Positions 1 through 11,333 are shown, counted from the first letter of the stretch. The stretch is 64,000 nucleotides of DNA from Fallopia convolvulus (GCA_964016875.1 OZ024719.1:66039224-66103223), one strand, 5' to 3'. Notes: a model not told the origin generated them from the letters alone. Program-made: numbers and translations.

Positions 1-275
1 GTAACCTCGGGAGGAAAGAAGCACGAGATCATGACCTCGGGAAAGACAAAAAGAACGAGATCATAACCTCGGGAAAGAAAAAAGAACGAGATTGTAACCT
101 CGGGAGGAAAGAAGCACGAGATCATGACCTCGGGAAAGACAAAAAGAACGAGATCATAACCTCGGGAAAGACAAAAAGAACGAGATCATAACCTCGGGAG
201 GAAAGAAGCCCGAGATCATGACCTCGGAAAGAAAAAAGCACGAGATCGTAACCTCGGGGAGAAAAGCTACGCGAG
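1..275. repeat. Tandem repeat, about 31-bp unit
   Basis: A run of roughly nine imperfect copies of a 30-32 bp unit built around ACCTCGGGAAAGA and AACGAGATCATA. The copies alternate between GGAGGAAAGAAGCACG and GGAAAGACAAAAAGAACG variants. The array continues past the left edge of the window. The word ACCTCG recurs through the next 1.9 kb, so the array is probably part of the same retroelement-like unit. Open frames across it are repeat translations without family features. Confidence 0.8.
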
Positions 276-2036
276 GTCATAAAGGGGAAGGCCACGTGGC
301 ATCCTAGAAGGCCAACCAACGGTGGAAGCGAGCGGTGGAAACCCAAATGTCCCGTCAATCAGACATCATGACGTTTGGGCTCCCGAGGGTTTCGAAATTC
401 GAAAAGTGGTAGGCGGAGAAGCGGAAGTTTAACCGCCACCCCAAACGAGCAATAAACCCAAAAACGCAGCGGTAAGCTCACGGCGGTGACCGCCCCTCAC
501 CACCGACCCCCCACCACAGCGCCGACAAGGGACACCCATCAAAACACCATCATCAAATAAAAAAAAGAAAGAGAAAAAAGGGGGAAAGAAAAGAAAGAAA
601 AAACACGGCGAACGAGCGAAGAGCAAAACGGGAAGAACGCCAAACGACACACAGAAACACCCGCCCCCTCACCACCGCCGCTCCGCCACCGTGACACCGG
701 CGCGAAACGCCAGGCGACACACCGTCGCCCAACCAAAGCACGAAACAAAAAACAGGCAAAGAAGAATTTGAAGCAAAAAAACCAGAAATCGAGAGAAAGA
801 GAGTCAGAGACTTACTTGTGTAGAATCGGCGTGGAAGGAGCGTTGACACGGCTGGGAAGCGGTGGAGGTTCGTCGGAAACCGTCTCGGGGACCGTTTGCA
901 GAAAACTGAGAAGACGAAGAAAGAGAGAGCGAAAAGGTTGAAGGAGAAGATGAAGAAGAAGCGTGTGAGATACGCCCTTATAAAGAGCAGGTTTGGGCCT
1001 CACCTCACCCACGAAAGCTTTATTGGGCCTACCCTACCAAAACAGCCCATTGATCTAAAACACGAAGAACAGGCCCGGGAGAATCCACCCGTGCGAGCGG
1101 AAGAGAGACCTAGGGAAGAAACCTCGCAAAGGAAGAAACCTCGCAAAAGAAGAAACCTCGCAGGATCCCCTCCTTGTACCCCGTGGCCCCAAGGAACTTA
1201 TGGCCTGCGAACCTCAGAGCGAGGTCCCCAGGTCATTGGGTTGTGATGATGTCCAAAACAGTAAAGCAAGAAGTGGGCCCGGGGTACCGAGAGCAAGTGG
1301 GCCCGGAGGGATCCCCAAAGGCAATTTAGGGACCCACATCCATACCCTTCGTTTATTTAAAACAAAACTCACGCCCTCGCGAGGTCTCCCAACTATCCGG
1401 GATGAGGTCTCGACCTCGTCACCGACTCTACTAACGCACCCGCCCACTCAGACCAATCAAAAGAGACCTCATTCCCGAACCAATCACAAGCGACCTCACT
1501 CCCGAACCAATCACAAACGACCTCATTCTCGGACCAATCAAAAACCCCTATTCCGAGCATCCCACATCGAACCTTGGCCTAAACTCGGCTCCCCAATTCT
1601 CTATAAATAGAGGAGAACCTCATAGGAAGAAGGGGTCGGAAAAACCACTTGAACTCAAGAACTCTCTTGCTTGTTAAAGATCGACGTGATAGAAACATCG
1701 TCAAAAGACCTCGCTACAGACAGGAGAAGTCCACAAAAGACCCCAAGTCGTACAGGGACCTCGCTCACACCAAAGATCTCGCTACAAAATCTCACAAAGC
1801 TCTCTACACAACGTACCCAAATTTACCTTGCCCTAGAATCAATCTCGCAACATTTAGGTTTAATCTCGGAACCTCGTAGGAGATCTAGGTGTAATTCTCA
1901 AAGTTGTTCGTCAACCTCGTAGGTTTGTAACCTCGCTACCACGGAAAAAATCATAAATAAAGGAGCAAGTGTTTGCACTCAAATATAATAATCTTGTTTC
2001 TTGTCTCGTAACGTAGCCGTTATTTCGGGTTTCATC
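276..2036 (+). mobile_element. Retroelement-like terminal region, possible LTR (unresolved)
   Basis: This region is compositionally unlike its surroundings: GC-rich, with purine-rich stretches and many scattered ACCTCG words. It contains a polymerase II-like promoter (see the entry at 1453-1610) and runs up to GGGTTTCATCA at about 2036, a plausible LTR 3' end (..CA), after which composition turns sharply AT-rich. No polypurine tract, primer-binding site or gag/pol coding was found, and the left border was not identified. An LTR of a Ty3-type or non-autonomous element is an inference. Another repeat class remains possible. Confidence 0.4.
1453..1610 (+). promoter_or_regulatory. CCAAT-repeat array and TATA box
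   Basis: Four copies of a 27-bp unit, each with CCAAT followed by CACAAA/AAAAGA and CGACCTCA, have CCAAT starts at 1453, 1480, 1507 and 1534. About 65 bp downstream lies CTATAAATAG at 1601-1610, a strong plant TATA box. The regular spacing puts every CCAAT box on nearly the same helical face. This is the likely promoter of the surrounding retroelement-like unit; transcription would start at about 1635. Confidence 0.6.
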
Positions 2037-2622
2037 AATAATAATAATATTTTTTGAAATATAGCCGTTATTCACAATTATTATAATAATAATTTTTTAA
2101 ATTAAATATAATAATAGTTATTCAAACTAGTCGTTATTTTGAAATATGTTAATAGCGGAAAATACATAGCGGAAGATTAAAACTAGCCGATAGAATTAAA
2201 TATTTATAATTTTAGTCTAGAAAATTTGGCCTACGGTGAGAGTGGAATTTTTTAGGTTTAGGGTAAAAGGGGCCTCGGCTAAATCCACCAGCCGCAGTGG
2301 ATTTTTCGCCCCATGATTGGACAGTGTGTCAGGCATAGAACCGGCCCTGCAGACCGGTTCTATGAGAACCGGCTTTGAAAGCCGGTTCTATGCTTATCAC
2401 AATTCCACCTTATAATATTACTGTTAATAATATGTAGTTAAATTAAATTATTTTAATACGAATAAATTTGTTTACTTCAAATATTTTCTATAGTTAATAT
2501 GTAATTTAATATAGATGAAAACTAAAAATGTTATATAATGGTTAAACAAAAAAAGTCAACACAAGTTGATTGATTATGGAAATACATCGAAATAAAAACT
2601 AAAAGCACACATTCAAATAAAT

Positions 2623-5483
2623 CTAGAAAAAACTACGGTCATGACTCGAATATCCGTGTGGATAACTCCCACCAAAATGCATGCGTTGACGGTGAGGTTG
2701 AGGATCTTGACTTGAACCTTCGTCGAGTGGATAGAAACGACTATGATAACTGCTGTGACGGTGAGGCTCAGGAGAAGGTTGCCATGGTGGGGGAACTTGC
2801 CTAGGAGGGGGCACTTGAGGAGGAGGTGGAATAGGAGTTTGTGTCAAAGCATCATAAATGTGTGTCCACATTGGCCTCAATTCGGGGTACCGGTCCAAGA
2901 CATGCATATTATCCGTTATGTAACATTTCACGTAGTTGTGGGCCTATATATTATTTAAACCATATAAGATTTATAAGATTAGAGAATAAATACTATACAA
3001 TCAAATAAATATAGCAAATTATTTAAGTTATAAGGAAATTACAAAATTTATTTACGTACCACAATGATGTTATTGCCTACTTGAGGCATCGGGGGTCTTT
3101 GGTATGGATTGAATCGGTTTATAGGAGACGATCTAAGCACTTTTGTGTGAGACCGTGGCTCGAACCAATCCATATATCCGGGAGCCACATCCCATCCATG
3201 AGTAGCGCGGGGCAAGTCCAAAATAGAACTTTCTATGTGTTCGTCACGAACCGCCCAATTGCAGTAAACATTACTGTATTCAATCTTGTATTTTTTAGGC
3301 TTTGGTCCCCTTTTAGCGGTCTTTGGTGGGATGGGATTCGGAAGAATGTGTTGTACAAATCCATAATGTCGGGTGCACCTCCAAGGCATGTACGCTTCTT
3401 GGACGTTGTGATATTGAATCACTCCATGGTATAAGGAGGAACGATATGCTTGATGAAAATCAGGCGATTCATGAAATGGCATCCAAACAACCTATATATG
3501 AAATTGTGAGCCGTAAATAATGTAAAAAGTGAATAAATAACAAAAAAAATTCATAAAAAGTTGTTAATACCCGGTCAACTATGTACCGATCCAACACTTC
3601 ACGAAAATGTTGTAGTCTACTCTTTTCATCAATCGGCAATCTTCGATCTGCACCTCGGCGCACTCCTTGGACCCTTGAAGCAAATATAGGATTTGTTTGG
3701 CGAATTACGTCTGCATTCATGTGGCCTCTAAACTCCGGAAAATACCACCATATCCAGTTCTAAAATAGAAAATAAATATTATTAGGCCATGAGTGATTAT
3801 GAAAATGAATTAATCGTGGGGTATCGAATACTTACATACAGTAGAACGAGACAACCGGCCACACCCTTTGTTTCGACTCGAGTTGCCTTCCCCATTTGGT
3901 TGTACAATTGTGCAAGAGTCCACACACCCCATGCATAACTCGACATTTCATTCCATCTGAGGGCCATAGCAACCAAATGGTAGTTGACTCTTGTGGTAGT
4001 CTTGGCTGTTAGGAGGCCCAAGGCTATCAAAAGGCCCAAAATTGTGGCAGAGATGTTTTCGGGTTGTATTGCATCGAAGTTGCCCTCTGTCAACCAATTT
4101 ACCATTGTACTTGAATTTATCCCTCCCTTCTCTATTTGCTTTGTCTTGAAGTCTAACCAATCTTGTCCGTACAATAGAGAGAAATAATCCACAACAGTAT
4201 TCTTATCATATGTAGGGAGAATCTCATTACCTTCAATGGAGATCCCTAAAATGAATTTGACATCATGGAGGGTGATTGTCATTTCACCCCAAGGGAAGTG
4301 GAAACTGTTGGTTTCCGGATACCATCTCTCCAAAAATGCATTAATGAGAGCGTGGTCTACACCAGTCCATGGGATTTCGATCAAATGCATCAAACCTGAC
4401 TCTAATATCATGTTGTACCACGGTGTGTTGACGTTTCTCCTTAGTAGTGATGGCAATAATTCTAGACTCTTGCCATGGGTGTGAATTTTGGACTCTTTGA
4501 CAAGCTAAAATTAGAGCATATAAATATAAAAAAATAATCAAATGTGTATGAATATAACATTATAACATATAAATAATAATCTAACTATATAAATAATTTA
4601 ATTTAACAATCTAACATATATGGATATGATATTCTAACGAATAAAATAATAATCTAAAATATATGAATATAATAATCTAACTATATAAATAATTTAATTT
4701 AACAATCTAACATGTACGGATATAGTATTCTAACAAATAAAATAATAATCTAAAATATATGAATATAATAATCTAACCATATAAATAATTAAACAATCTA
4801 ACATTTATGGATATGACATTCTAACCAATAAAATAATTCTAAAATATATTATATTCTAACCATATAAATAGTTAAATACTTACATTTGGGTTATTCCAAA
4901 TGACTTTTGCATAATGAGCGTCGTAGTCCACGAGCAAATCTTTTATGATTGGCCCACCTTCATCATCATCATCTTCGGCCCCGACGCCGCCGCCGCCTCC
5001 GCCGCCACCGTCGTCGCCGCCATAATCATCATCGTCGTAATCCTCATCCTCATCATCCTCATCATCATTTGGATCATCCTCCCTATCATCCTCGTCATCC
5101 TCCTCGTCATCCTCGATTACTTGTCTAGAAGGACCCACATCACGTCTATGACTAGACGAGGATGGAAAATCGGTATAATAATTTCCCATTCCGACCTCCG
5201 ATGGAATTGGTGGGGCGAGTTCATCATCGTCATCCACATTCATTGGTTGGGCGTTACGATCCTCAATGCTAATGTGCCTTCTAGAAATGGATCGAGAATC
5301 TCCATATCGTCTTTGATATTGTTTCGGCGTTATGGAATCCTATCAAAAATTAAATATAAAATTTATAAGGAAAAAAAAACAATAATTTATAAAAAAATAA
5401 ATCGAAGAGAACTAAATTATAAATATACTTACCATTATCTTCGAACCGACTTTTTGAAACATACTTTTCTTTCTGGGAGCCAT
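2623..5483 (-). CDS. Plant mobile domain (PMD, MAIN-like) protein, transposon-borne
   Basis: Six exons: 5483-5433, 5339-4884, 4504-3836, 3759-3571, 3491-3060 and 2943-2623. All introns are GT-AG and phase 0, giving 705 codons. Exon 1 gives a short basic start (MAPRKKSMFQKVGSKIM). Exon 2 encodes a Ser/Arg segment, then a long Asp/Glu run with a Gly run. Exons 3-5 carry the PMD: NTPWYNMILESGLMHLIEIP, then LINAFLERWYPETNSFHFPW, then GEMTITLHDVKFILGI. It continues to WIWWYFPEF, RYIVDRV and VVWMPF. The last exon is Pro/His-rich. PMD proteins such as Arabidopsis MAIN and MAIL1 act in genome stability and transposon silencing; transposon copies of the domain are known. The role of this copy is unknown. 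The upstream start was chosen because it opens a frame across a good GTAAGT donor; a start at 5243 would omit exon 1. Confidence 0.82.
4600..4870. repeat. AT-rich tandem repeat in PMD intron 2
   Basis: The intron between exons 2 and 3 is filled by about two and a half copies of a roughly 105-bp AT-rich unit containing AATAATCTAAAATATATGAA and TTAACAATCTAACAT. Copies differ by small substitutions. It carries no coding signal and lies entirely between the splice sites. Confidence 0.7.
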
Positions 5484-5563
5484 TTTTACCGAAATATTGA
5501 TATTTGTAAGTGAAGGATGAGGGATTTTGATTTTGTGTGTGATAAGAGGAGAGGGCTGGTGCC

Positions 5564-5734
5564 ATTATATAGAGGAATCGGTTCTGAAATCCGATCCAAT
5601 GTTGCACAAAATCGACGGCCCAGATCTGTTTTTGCATAAAATAACGGCCCAGATCGCGCCATAAGATCAACGGCAGGGAATCGGCTTTGAAAGCCGATTC
5701 CCATATCTCACACGGATTGCCAACATGGCAATCC
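5564..5734 (-). promoter_or_regulatory. Promoter of the PMD gene with palindromic modules
   Basis: On the minus strand TATATAAT lies at 5571-5564, about 80 bp before the PMD start codon. Upstream are two palindromes: ATCGGCTTTGAAAGCCGAT at about 5680-5699, and a GGATTGCCA...TGGCAATCC palindrome at 5714-5734. A degenerate copy (GAATCGGTTCTGAAATCCGA) is at about 5576-5595. The same two modules stand upstream of the transposase gene, so this looks like a copied promoter inside the element. Confidence 0.65.
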
Positions 5735-6200
5735 CTGTGAGTATATCACGCTCCGGCCCATTTTTTTAAATGGGCGCCCTTTTATGTCCGCCCGCCCATT
5801 TTTATCCGCCCATTTTTTTAAATGGGCGCCCTTTTTTATCCGCCTAATTTATCTGCCCGCCCTTTTTTTTAAATTTAAGGTTATAATAAAAATATTATTT
5901 TTAAAGTTAATAAAATGTTATTACTTTTAAAAATATAAAATTATCACTCTGCCCATTTTTTATTTGCAAATTATAAAGGTGTAATTATTTGGAAATTAAA
6001 ATTTAAAAATCCAAGACATGTATTAAATCTAAAAATTGAAAATTAACAAACTAAAAACATCCAAGATTTGCATTGACTAGAAAATAACATATAACAACGT
6101 GGAAAATGAGTAGATTTACAACATGAAAATATCTTACTCATTTCCGTCTACATATCCGTCTACACTAGCATAAAGTCATCCTCTCGCTAATGTAAATCTA

Positions 6201-9200
6201 CTACATTCGAGTAGTGGGGTCGAGTCCATGGTTCACCCGAAGTTGAGCCCATAAAGCCATCCTCTCGCTAAAGTAAGAGTCCCATCCATCAACACTATCA
6301 TCATGGTTGTTTTTCCACATCCATGTTGGAGGTGGCATCGGTGAATTTGGCTTCAACCACACCTAATATTGGAAATTATAAATTGGGCCAAATTAATATA
6401 ATCAAATCTTTTAATTATGAAGAAGTAAAAAGATGAAAATACGTACCGGCACAAAATGATTTGAATCGCCCACTAGCGCAATTCCAAATACTTTATCCAC
6501 CGGAGGGCCGACACCCATTCGTGCAATCAAAGGAAGGCAAGTGTGCGGACATCTACTGCAAAAAACCACAATTGCGCACTGGAATCTCGTAGCGAACGCC
6601 AAGGCATGCAACGGCACGTGCATCCAAAAAGCATAGGGACAAGGGGACACCATGTAGTTAAGAGTGGAGATCATCTCTTGAACAACCTCATGTCTAACTC
6701 CATTCACCCTTGGATAAAGATCTATGTTTTCACTAAATTCCTCCATAATGGCAAGCCTGGCTTTTTTCCAATGTTTTTCGGTTTTCCACATCAACTCAGC
6801 CAATGACCGGAATCCACAATGGCCATCCGCAATGATTGGTCTAGTCAGCGTGATGTAATATTCCATGAACCCATCCACATTCCCCACCCCGAAATCCACA
6901 CCCATAACTTCGAAATTTTCACTATTTTGTACCGACTCCTTCCCCTTCTCCTTCCCCTTCTCCTTCGCTTGGGTCTTTTTAGGTTTCGGCTTCTTAGTGG
7001 TACTCGCATTTTCTTGGGCGTGCTCTAACCATGTCTTGTCCCTTGGTTGCACGTTTGTAGGAATTTGTGGTTTACCCCTATACTCCTCATGGGGAGGCTC
7101 CTTCAATGTCAACTCACCCGGCCTTTTTTGATCGACATACATTGTTATAATATGGTGCACTTGATCTTCGTTCAATAAGCCACTGTTCAAGTCTCCCATC
7201 ATTTCTTGATAAAGCTCAGCTTGTTCGGAACACGGTTCAAACCTTTGTGGAGGAATTACCTCAACGCCCTCCCACGTCACTGTCCTCCAAAATGCATGAA
7301 TTGACTCTAATGGAATTGGAATCAAGTTTTTTATAGCAAACTCAACATCATGAGGACAAGGAAGTCCCCGACTAGTTCTCCAAAATTCATCGTTGCACAC
7401 CTTAGAATCATAGTTTTTCTTCGGATCGTATATGAACTTCAAGTGATCTAGCAAGATATTCATGCATTTCTTTGACACTCTGTTGCGCAACAATGAAAAC
7501 AAGATCTGCAACGCCTTCTCTTTGAGGACAGTAGTCGGGCATGTGTTTCGATCCTTCTCCAAAAAACCTCGAATATGAAATACTTGGTCTTCGATCATTC
7601 CATGAATCCTGCTTACGACATAGGGGAACCCACCCACTGAAGTTCCCAACCAGTTTTTCAGCACTGAGTGTGCGGACTCAACCCTAAAGATATGACAAAT
7701 ATTTATTGTTAAGTTCACGCCAAACTAAAAAAGTAATACATTCATACTCCAAAAAATACCATAATGAATTTAGGATTACCTATTCGTAGACGTTGTGAAG
7801 AAGTGAAGACGTCGATCCGTCCATACTTTGACAATGCATTCTGCATAAGGGTCAAGCCAAACTTCTCGAAGATAATTGTATGGACCATCACCCCATGAAT
7901 TCCTTAGCCTTGCAAGCCGCTCGTTGTATGTATCCTCTGACCTTGAATAAAACACGCCGATACATTGCCTAGCAAAAGTTGTAGCAGTTGCATCGTCCAT
8001 TTTAAGGCTTAGCGCTTTTGCTTTGCAATTGCTCTTGATGTGCACCCAACACAACAAATGATGGGCGAGTGGAAATTCTGTCTTCATGGCTTTAATCAAA
8101 GCTAGCTCACGGTCAATCACAATAACTTTTGGCCTCTTACCCGCAACGGCACAAAGGTGGCTCAGTTCGTTCAATACCCATGCATAGTGAGTGGTGTTCT
8201 CTCGCGCCATGAATGCAAATCCAATGTTGAAGGTATGGCCAGTGCAAGTGAATCCCACCAACTCAAATAGAGGCATTTTGTAACTATAAGATAATAAGAT
8301 TTATACATGGTAATTAGAATCAATATATATACACAATCATAAATAAAATAAAGAATTGAGATTAGTAGCCAAATCTTACACATTCGTCTTGTACGTCGTG
8401 TCCATGATGATGACATATGGAAACATTTTCATCAAATGCCTCGAAAGTGGATGAACAAAGAACAAATCTTGTATCTCGTCGGTTTCTTTTACCCTTCTAT
8501 GTGCCACAAAATAACCCCTTTCATCCAAGAAACTCAATGTCGTTTGGGTTACCGTCTTCTCCCCAATCTCTTGACTCCAAATTCTAGACCGATAGTTGTA
8601 TATTTGTTTCCGAGTGACCGTACAACCTGAGTATTTTTCTTGTATGAACGTCCATATCCGCTTGGGAAGCACGTATGTCAATGTTAGAGTTCTAACATCC
8701 TCCTTCATCTCATCCGTCATTCTTCCAGCATATGCATGGCCCAATAAGGTCGTGCCAACATCGTGATTGTGCTTTGCACATTTGACCGTCAACTTCCATG
8801 TTTCATTTGGTTGAAGGAGCCCGTGCAACTCAAATGGACAATTGCACTTCTTTGACACATATTTTGGATCTGTTTTTCTAGGTTTTCCTGGAATCAACTT
8901 CTTTTTTTCCTTGTATACACCCGCATTCTCGCAAGCTAAGATAACCTTTTTGGGCCATGAATTTTTTATGGTCAAGACCATCTTCAATAACTTTTCGACA
9001 GTACGCGCCCATTCCAACATAGATTCACGATTATACCACTCTTCATCACACACGAAGAATCGAGTGTAATCATCCTTATCCTATGACATTTAATAAATTT
9101 TAAACACGTTTCGTAAATTAAAGAATAAATATATCTATAAACTAATAGTAATGAATATTAGGAAAATATAAAAAAACAACTGTAAAACTTATTATAGTAA

Positions 9201-10195
9201 CAACTCACTAATATTAATCTAAAGTACAATTTACTAATGTTATGAACTATGACAATATATCAAGTCAATTATTTTAACTAACATAATTATCTAATCTTAA
9301 TTTTAAGAATATTATAATAACTTAAATTCTACAATAAATCTATATAAAACTTATAATAATAACAACTCGCTAATATTAATCTAAAGTACAATTTACTAAT
9401 GTTATGAACTATGACAATATATCAAAGTCAACTCTTTTAACTAACATAATTATCTAATATTAATTTTAAGAATATTATAATAAATTAAATTCTACAAAAT
9501 CTATGTAAAACTTATTATAATAACAACTCACTAATATTAATCTTACGTATATTTTACTAATGTTATGAACTATGACAATCTATCAAAGTCAACTCTTTTA
9601 ACTAACATAATTATCTAATTATTAATATTTAGAATATTATAATAAATTAAAATCTACAATAAATCTATAAACTAATACTAACGACCAATAATAGATAATT
9701 ATAAAAATGACAATATAACATGTCAACTATTTTAACTCGCTAATATTAATCTTAAGTACATTTAAATAATATTAAGAATATTTATGTACATACCTCTTCC
9801 GTAGATGCATAATGAGGGTATGTTTGATCCGGAGAAAAGCACGGGAAACCTTGATCCGATGGATAAGTTGTGTGACCTTGCTCCGACGGATAAAAAGGAT
9901 AGCATTGCTCCGATTGACGAGGAAGCTCCGGTGGTAGAAATAAGTTTGGATTTTGAAAAAGATTACTTCCCAACAAATTTGAGAAATAACCATGATTCCG
10001 ACCCGGATTTGGGATTTTATTTTGAGGAAGCTCGGGTGGTGGAAGATAATATTGTTCGTTTGGATTTTGAAAAGGAGTAGTGTCCAACAAATTTGAGAAA
10101 TTCATTGGAGCATTATTCCAATTCGAATTTGGGACTTCATTTTGAGATTCTTCGGGTGGTTGAGGATTATCGAAAATATTAGGGAACCAAGACAT
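6201..10195 (-). CDS. MULE transposase fused to an OTU cysteine protease domain
   Basis: Exons 10195-9794, 9080-8380, 8283-7780, 7683-6447 and 6362-6201 give 1001 codons, with intron phases 0, 2, 2 and 0. A Pro/Asn/Gln-rich N-terminus of about 134 residues precedes a FAR1/WRKY-GCM1-type zinc-binding region (CNCPFEL to KHNHD, about 213-238). The MULE transposase core follows: first catalytic Asp in IIMDTTYK (about 360), second in VIVIDRE (about 425), then HLLCWVHIKSN. A reduced SWIM-like GLPCPH motif and a Lys-rich linker lead to the OTU domain (about 820-949), with DGHCGFRS (Cys about 824) and GDSNHFVPV (His about 944). The catalytic residues expected of an active deubiquitinase-type fold are visible. 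The start MSWFPN is preferred because the homologue in element 2 begins MSGFWPF. A more upstream ATG exists in frame at 10237. Confidence 0.88.
9187..9785. repeat. Tandem repeat in transposase intron 1, about 161-bp unit
   Basis: The first intron of the element 1 transposase holds three to four copies of a roughly 161-bp unit. Starts marked by ATAACAACTC(A/G)CTAATATT fall at about 9198, 9360 and 9522, with a partial copy near 9735. The unit also holds AATGTTATGAACTATGACAA. The array is AT-rich and non-coding and ends just before the exon 1 donor. Confidence 0.75.
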
Positions 10196-10260
10196 GTTGA
10201 GAAAATCACAAGAAGAAAATGAAGGACAAATGAACAAGGTAAAAATGAGATGTGAATGGG

Positions 10261-10449
10261 TTTATATAGGCAAAAAAATTACTATTCCGAAATTTACTAT
10301 CCCGAAATTTACCCTTTCGGATTGCCAAGTTGGCAATTCGCGTTTTTTCTCCCCGGATTGCCAACGTGGCAATCAGGGCAATTTTTTGTGCGGTGGAGAT
10401 CCGGCTTTGAAAGCCGGATCCCCATAGAACCGGTCTGCAAGACCGGTCA
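10261..10449 (-). promoter_or_regulatory. Promoter of the element 1 transposase with palindromes
   Basis: TATATAAA lies on the minus strand at 10268-10261, about 66 bp before the start codon. Upstream are GGATTGCCAA..TTGGCAATTC at 10319-10338, a second copy at 10355-10374, CCGGCTTTGAAAGCCGG near 10401-10417 and ACCGGTCTGCAAGACCGGT near 10430-10448. The last two belong to the terminal inverted repeat, so end and promoter overlap, as in other MULEs. Confidence 0.65.
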
Positions 10450-10674
10450 TATTCTGACACAGAGGTCAAATCACGGGGCGAAAAATCCACTGTGGCCGGT
10501 GGATAAAGCAACGCCCGTAAAAGGGCATTAAATGGATATATTCCCCCATTTGATAGGCTAAAAAAAATTGGCCTTTAACCTAGGGTGGGAGATGCTCTTA
10601 ATAATCTTTTTTATTTCTTCTATCGTTCACTTTCGTGTTCTATAGAAATACCGTGCATTTGAAATAATAATCAA

Positions 10675-11333
10675 CTAGTTGAAGTCCCGTGATATTCACG
10701 GGATAATTTTACTAAAAAACTATACAATTCTACAATATTAATTTAAAATACTAAATATATTTATATAATATCATAATAAATTATGCAATAGACAAATGCA
10801 TAAGATCAAAGATAAAGAAAATCTAATTTTGTAATTTAAATTAATTAAAATTCGATTTTTTTTTACATTTACATATAATCTTAGTCATCAACATAAAATT
10901 ATATCTTTTTCTCAAAATAAAAATATATCAAGATAACAAAATTTATTATTTAAAATTATATCATTATATAGATAAATTTTATACTTGGAGCTCAAGCCTT
11001 GTTAAAGATACAAAAATATATTAAAACCCTAAATCTTGTTAAGAGATAAAAATCTTAAATTAATATGGAAAATATCATCTCATAGGAATTTATGTATATA
11101 GAAATTATATAAATATGTTATCTATTGTAGTAAACTAATTTATAATCCATAGATAGAAAATTATATACATAAAAATTATATAAACATGTTATCTATTTAG
11201 TATATATAGCAAGAATATTATAAGTTGTTACAAAATTTATTAAAATATAATTTTATATTAATTTATTCAAAAATGCCACTTGGAGCAATTTTACAACAGA
11301 CTTGAGTTCTGCTTTATAATGTATTAGTATAGA
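10675..11333 (-). mobile_element. Small non-autonomous Helitron
   Basis: Read on the minus strand it starts TCTATACTAATACATTATAA and ends with a perfect 7-bp hairpin (CCCGTGA ATA TCACGGG), then ACTTCAACTAG. It is flanked by A at the 5' side and T at the 3' side, the usual Helitron target. It is 659 bp long with no coding content. Rolling-circle transposition would have to be supplied by a RepHel helicase not present in this window. Confidence 0.75.

Larger units (their letters stand above)
2215..10600 (-). mobile_element. MULE element 1 (transposase-OTU plus PMD gene)
   Basis: An 8.4-kb Mutator-like element. Its ends are inverted repeats: the left end (about 2244-2390) and the right end (about 10385-10580) share in opposite orientation the GTGGATTTTTCGCCCC block, the ACCGGTCTGCAGACCGGT-type palindrome and CCGGCTTTGAAAGCCGG. 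The outermost about 30 bp are divergent. Possible 9-bp target duplications ATAATTTTA (2206-2214) and ATAATCTTT (10601-10609) match at 7 of 9 positions, so exact borders are tentative. Inside lie two genes on the minus strand, each with its own TATA box and both reading without stops after splicing. Intact frames suggest recent activity or domestication. The transposase type and TIR structure place it in the MuDR superfamily. Confidence 0.85.

Noticed and set aside
122..849. Several overlapping minus-strand open frames rich in Phe, Ser and Leu
   Set aside because: They are translations of the 31-bp repeat and of purine-rich tracts; no codon bias or family motif.
896..1922. Plus-strand frames of 76-136 residues in the retroelement-like region
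   Set aside because: They contain the repeated ACCTCG and CCAAT units in frame and show no gag, protease or other domain.
4914..5513. 199-residue plus-strand frame rich in Ile and Val
   Set aside because: It is the antisense of the acidic-run exon of the PMD gene.
9805..10080. 91-residue plus-strand frame with repeats
   Set aside because: It is antisense to exon 1 of the element 1 transposase, which fits splice sites and homology.
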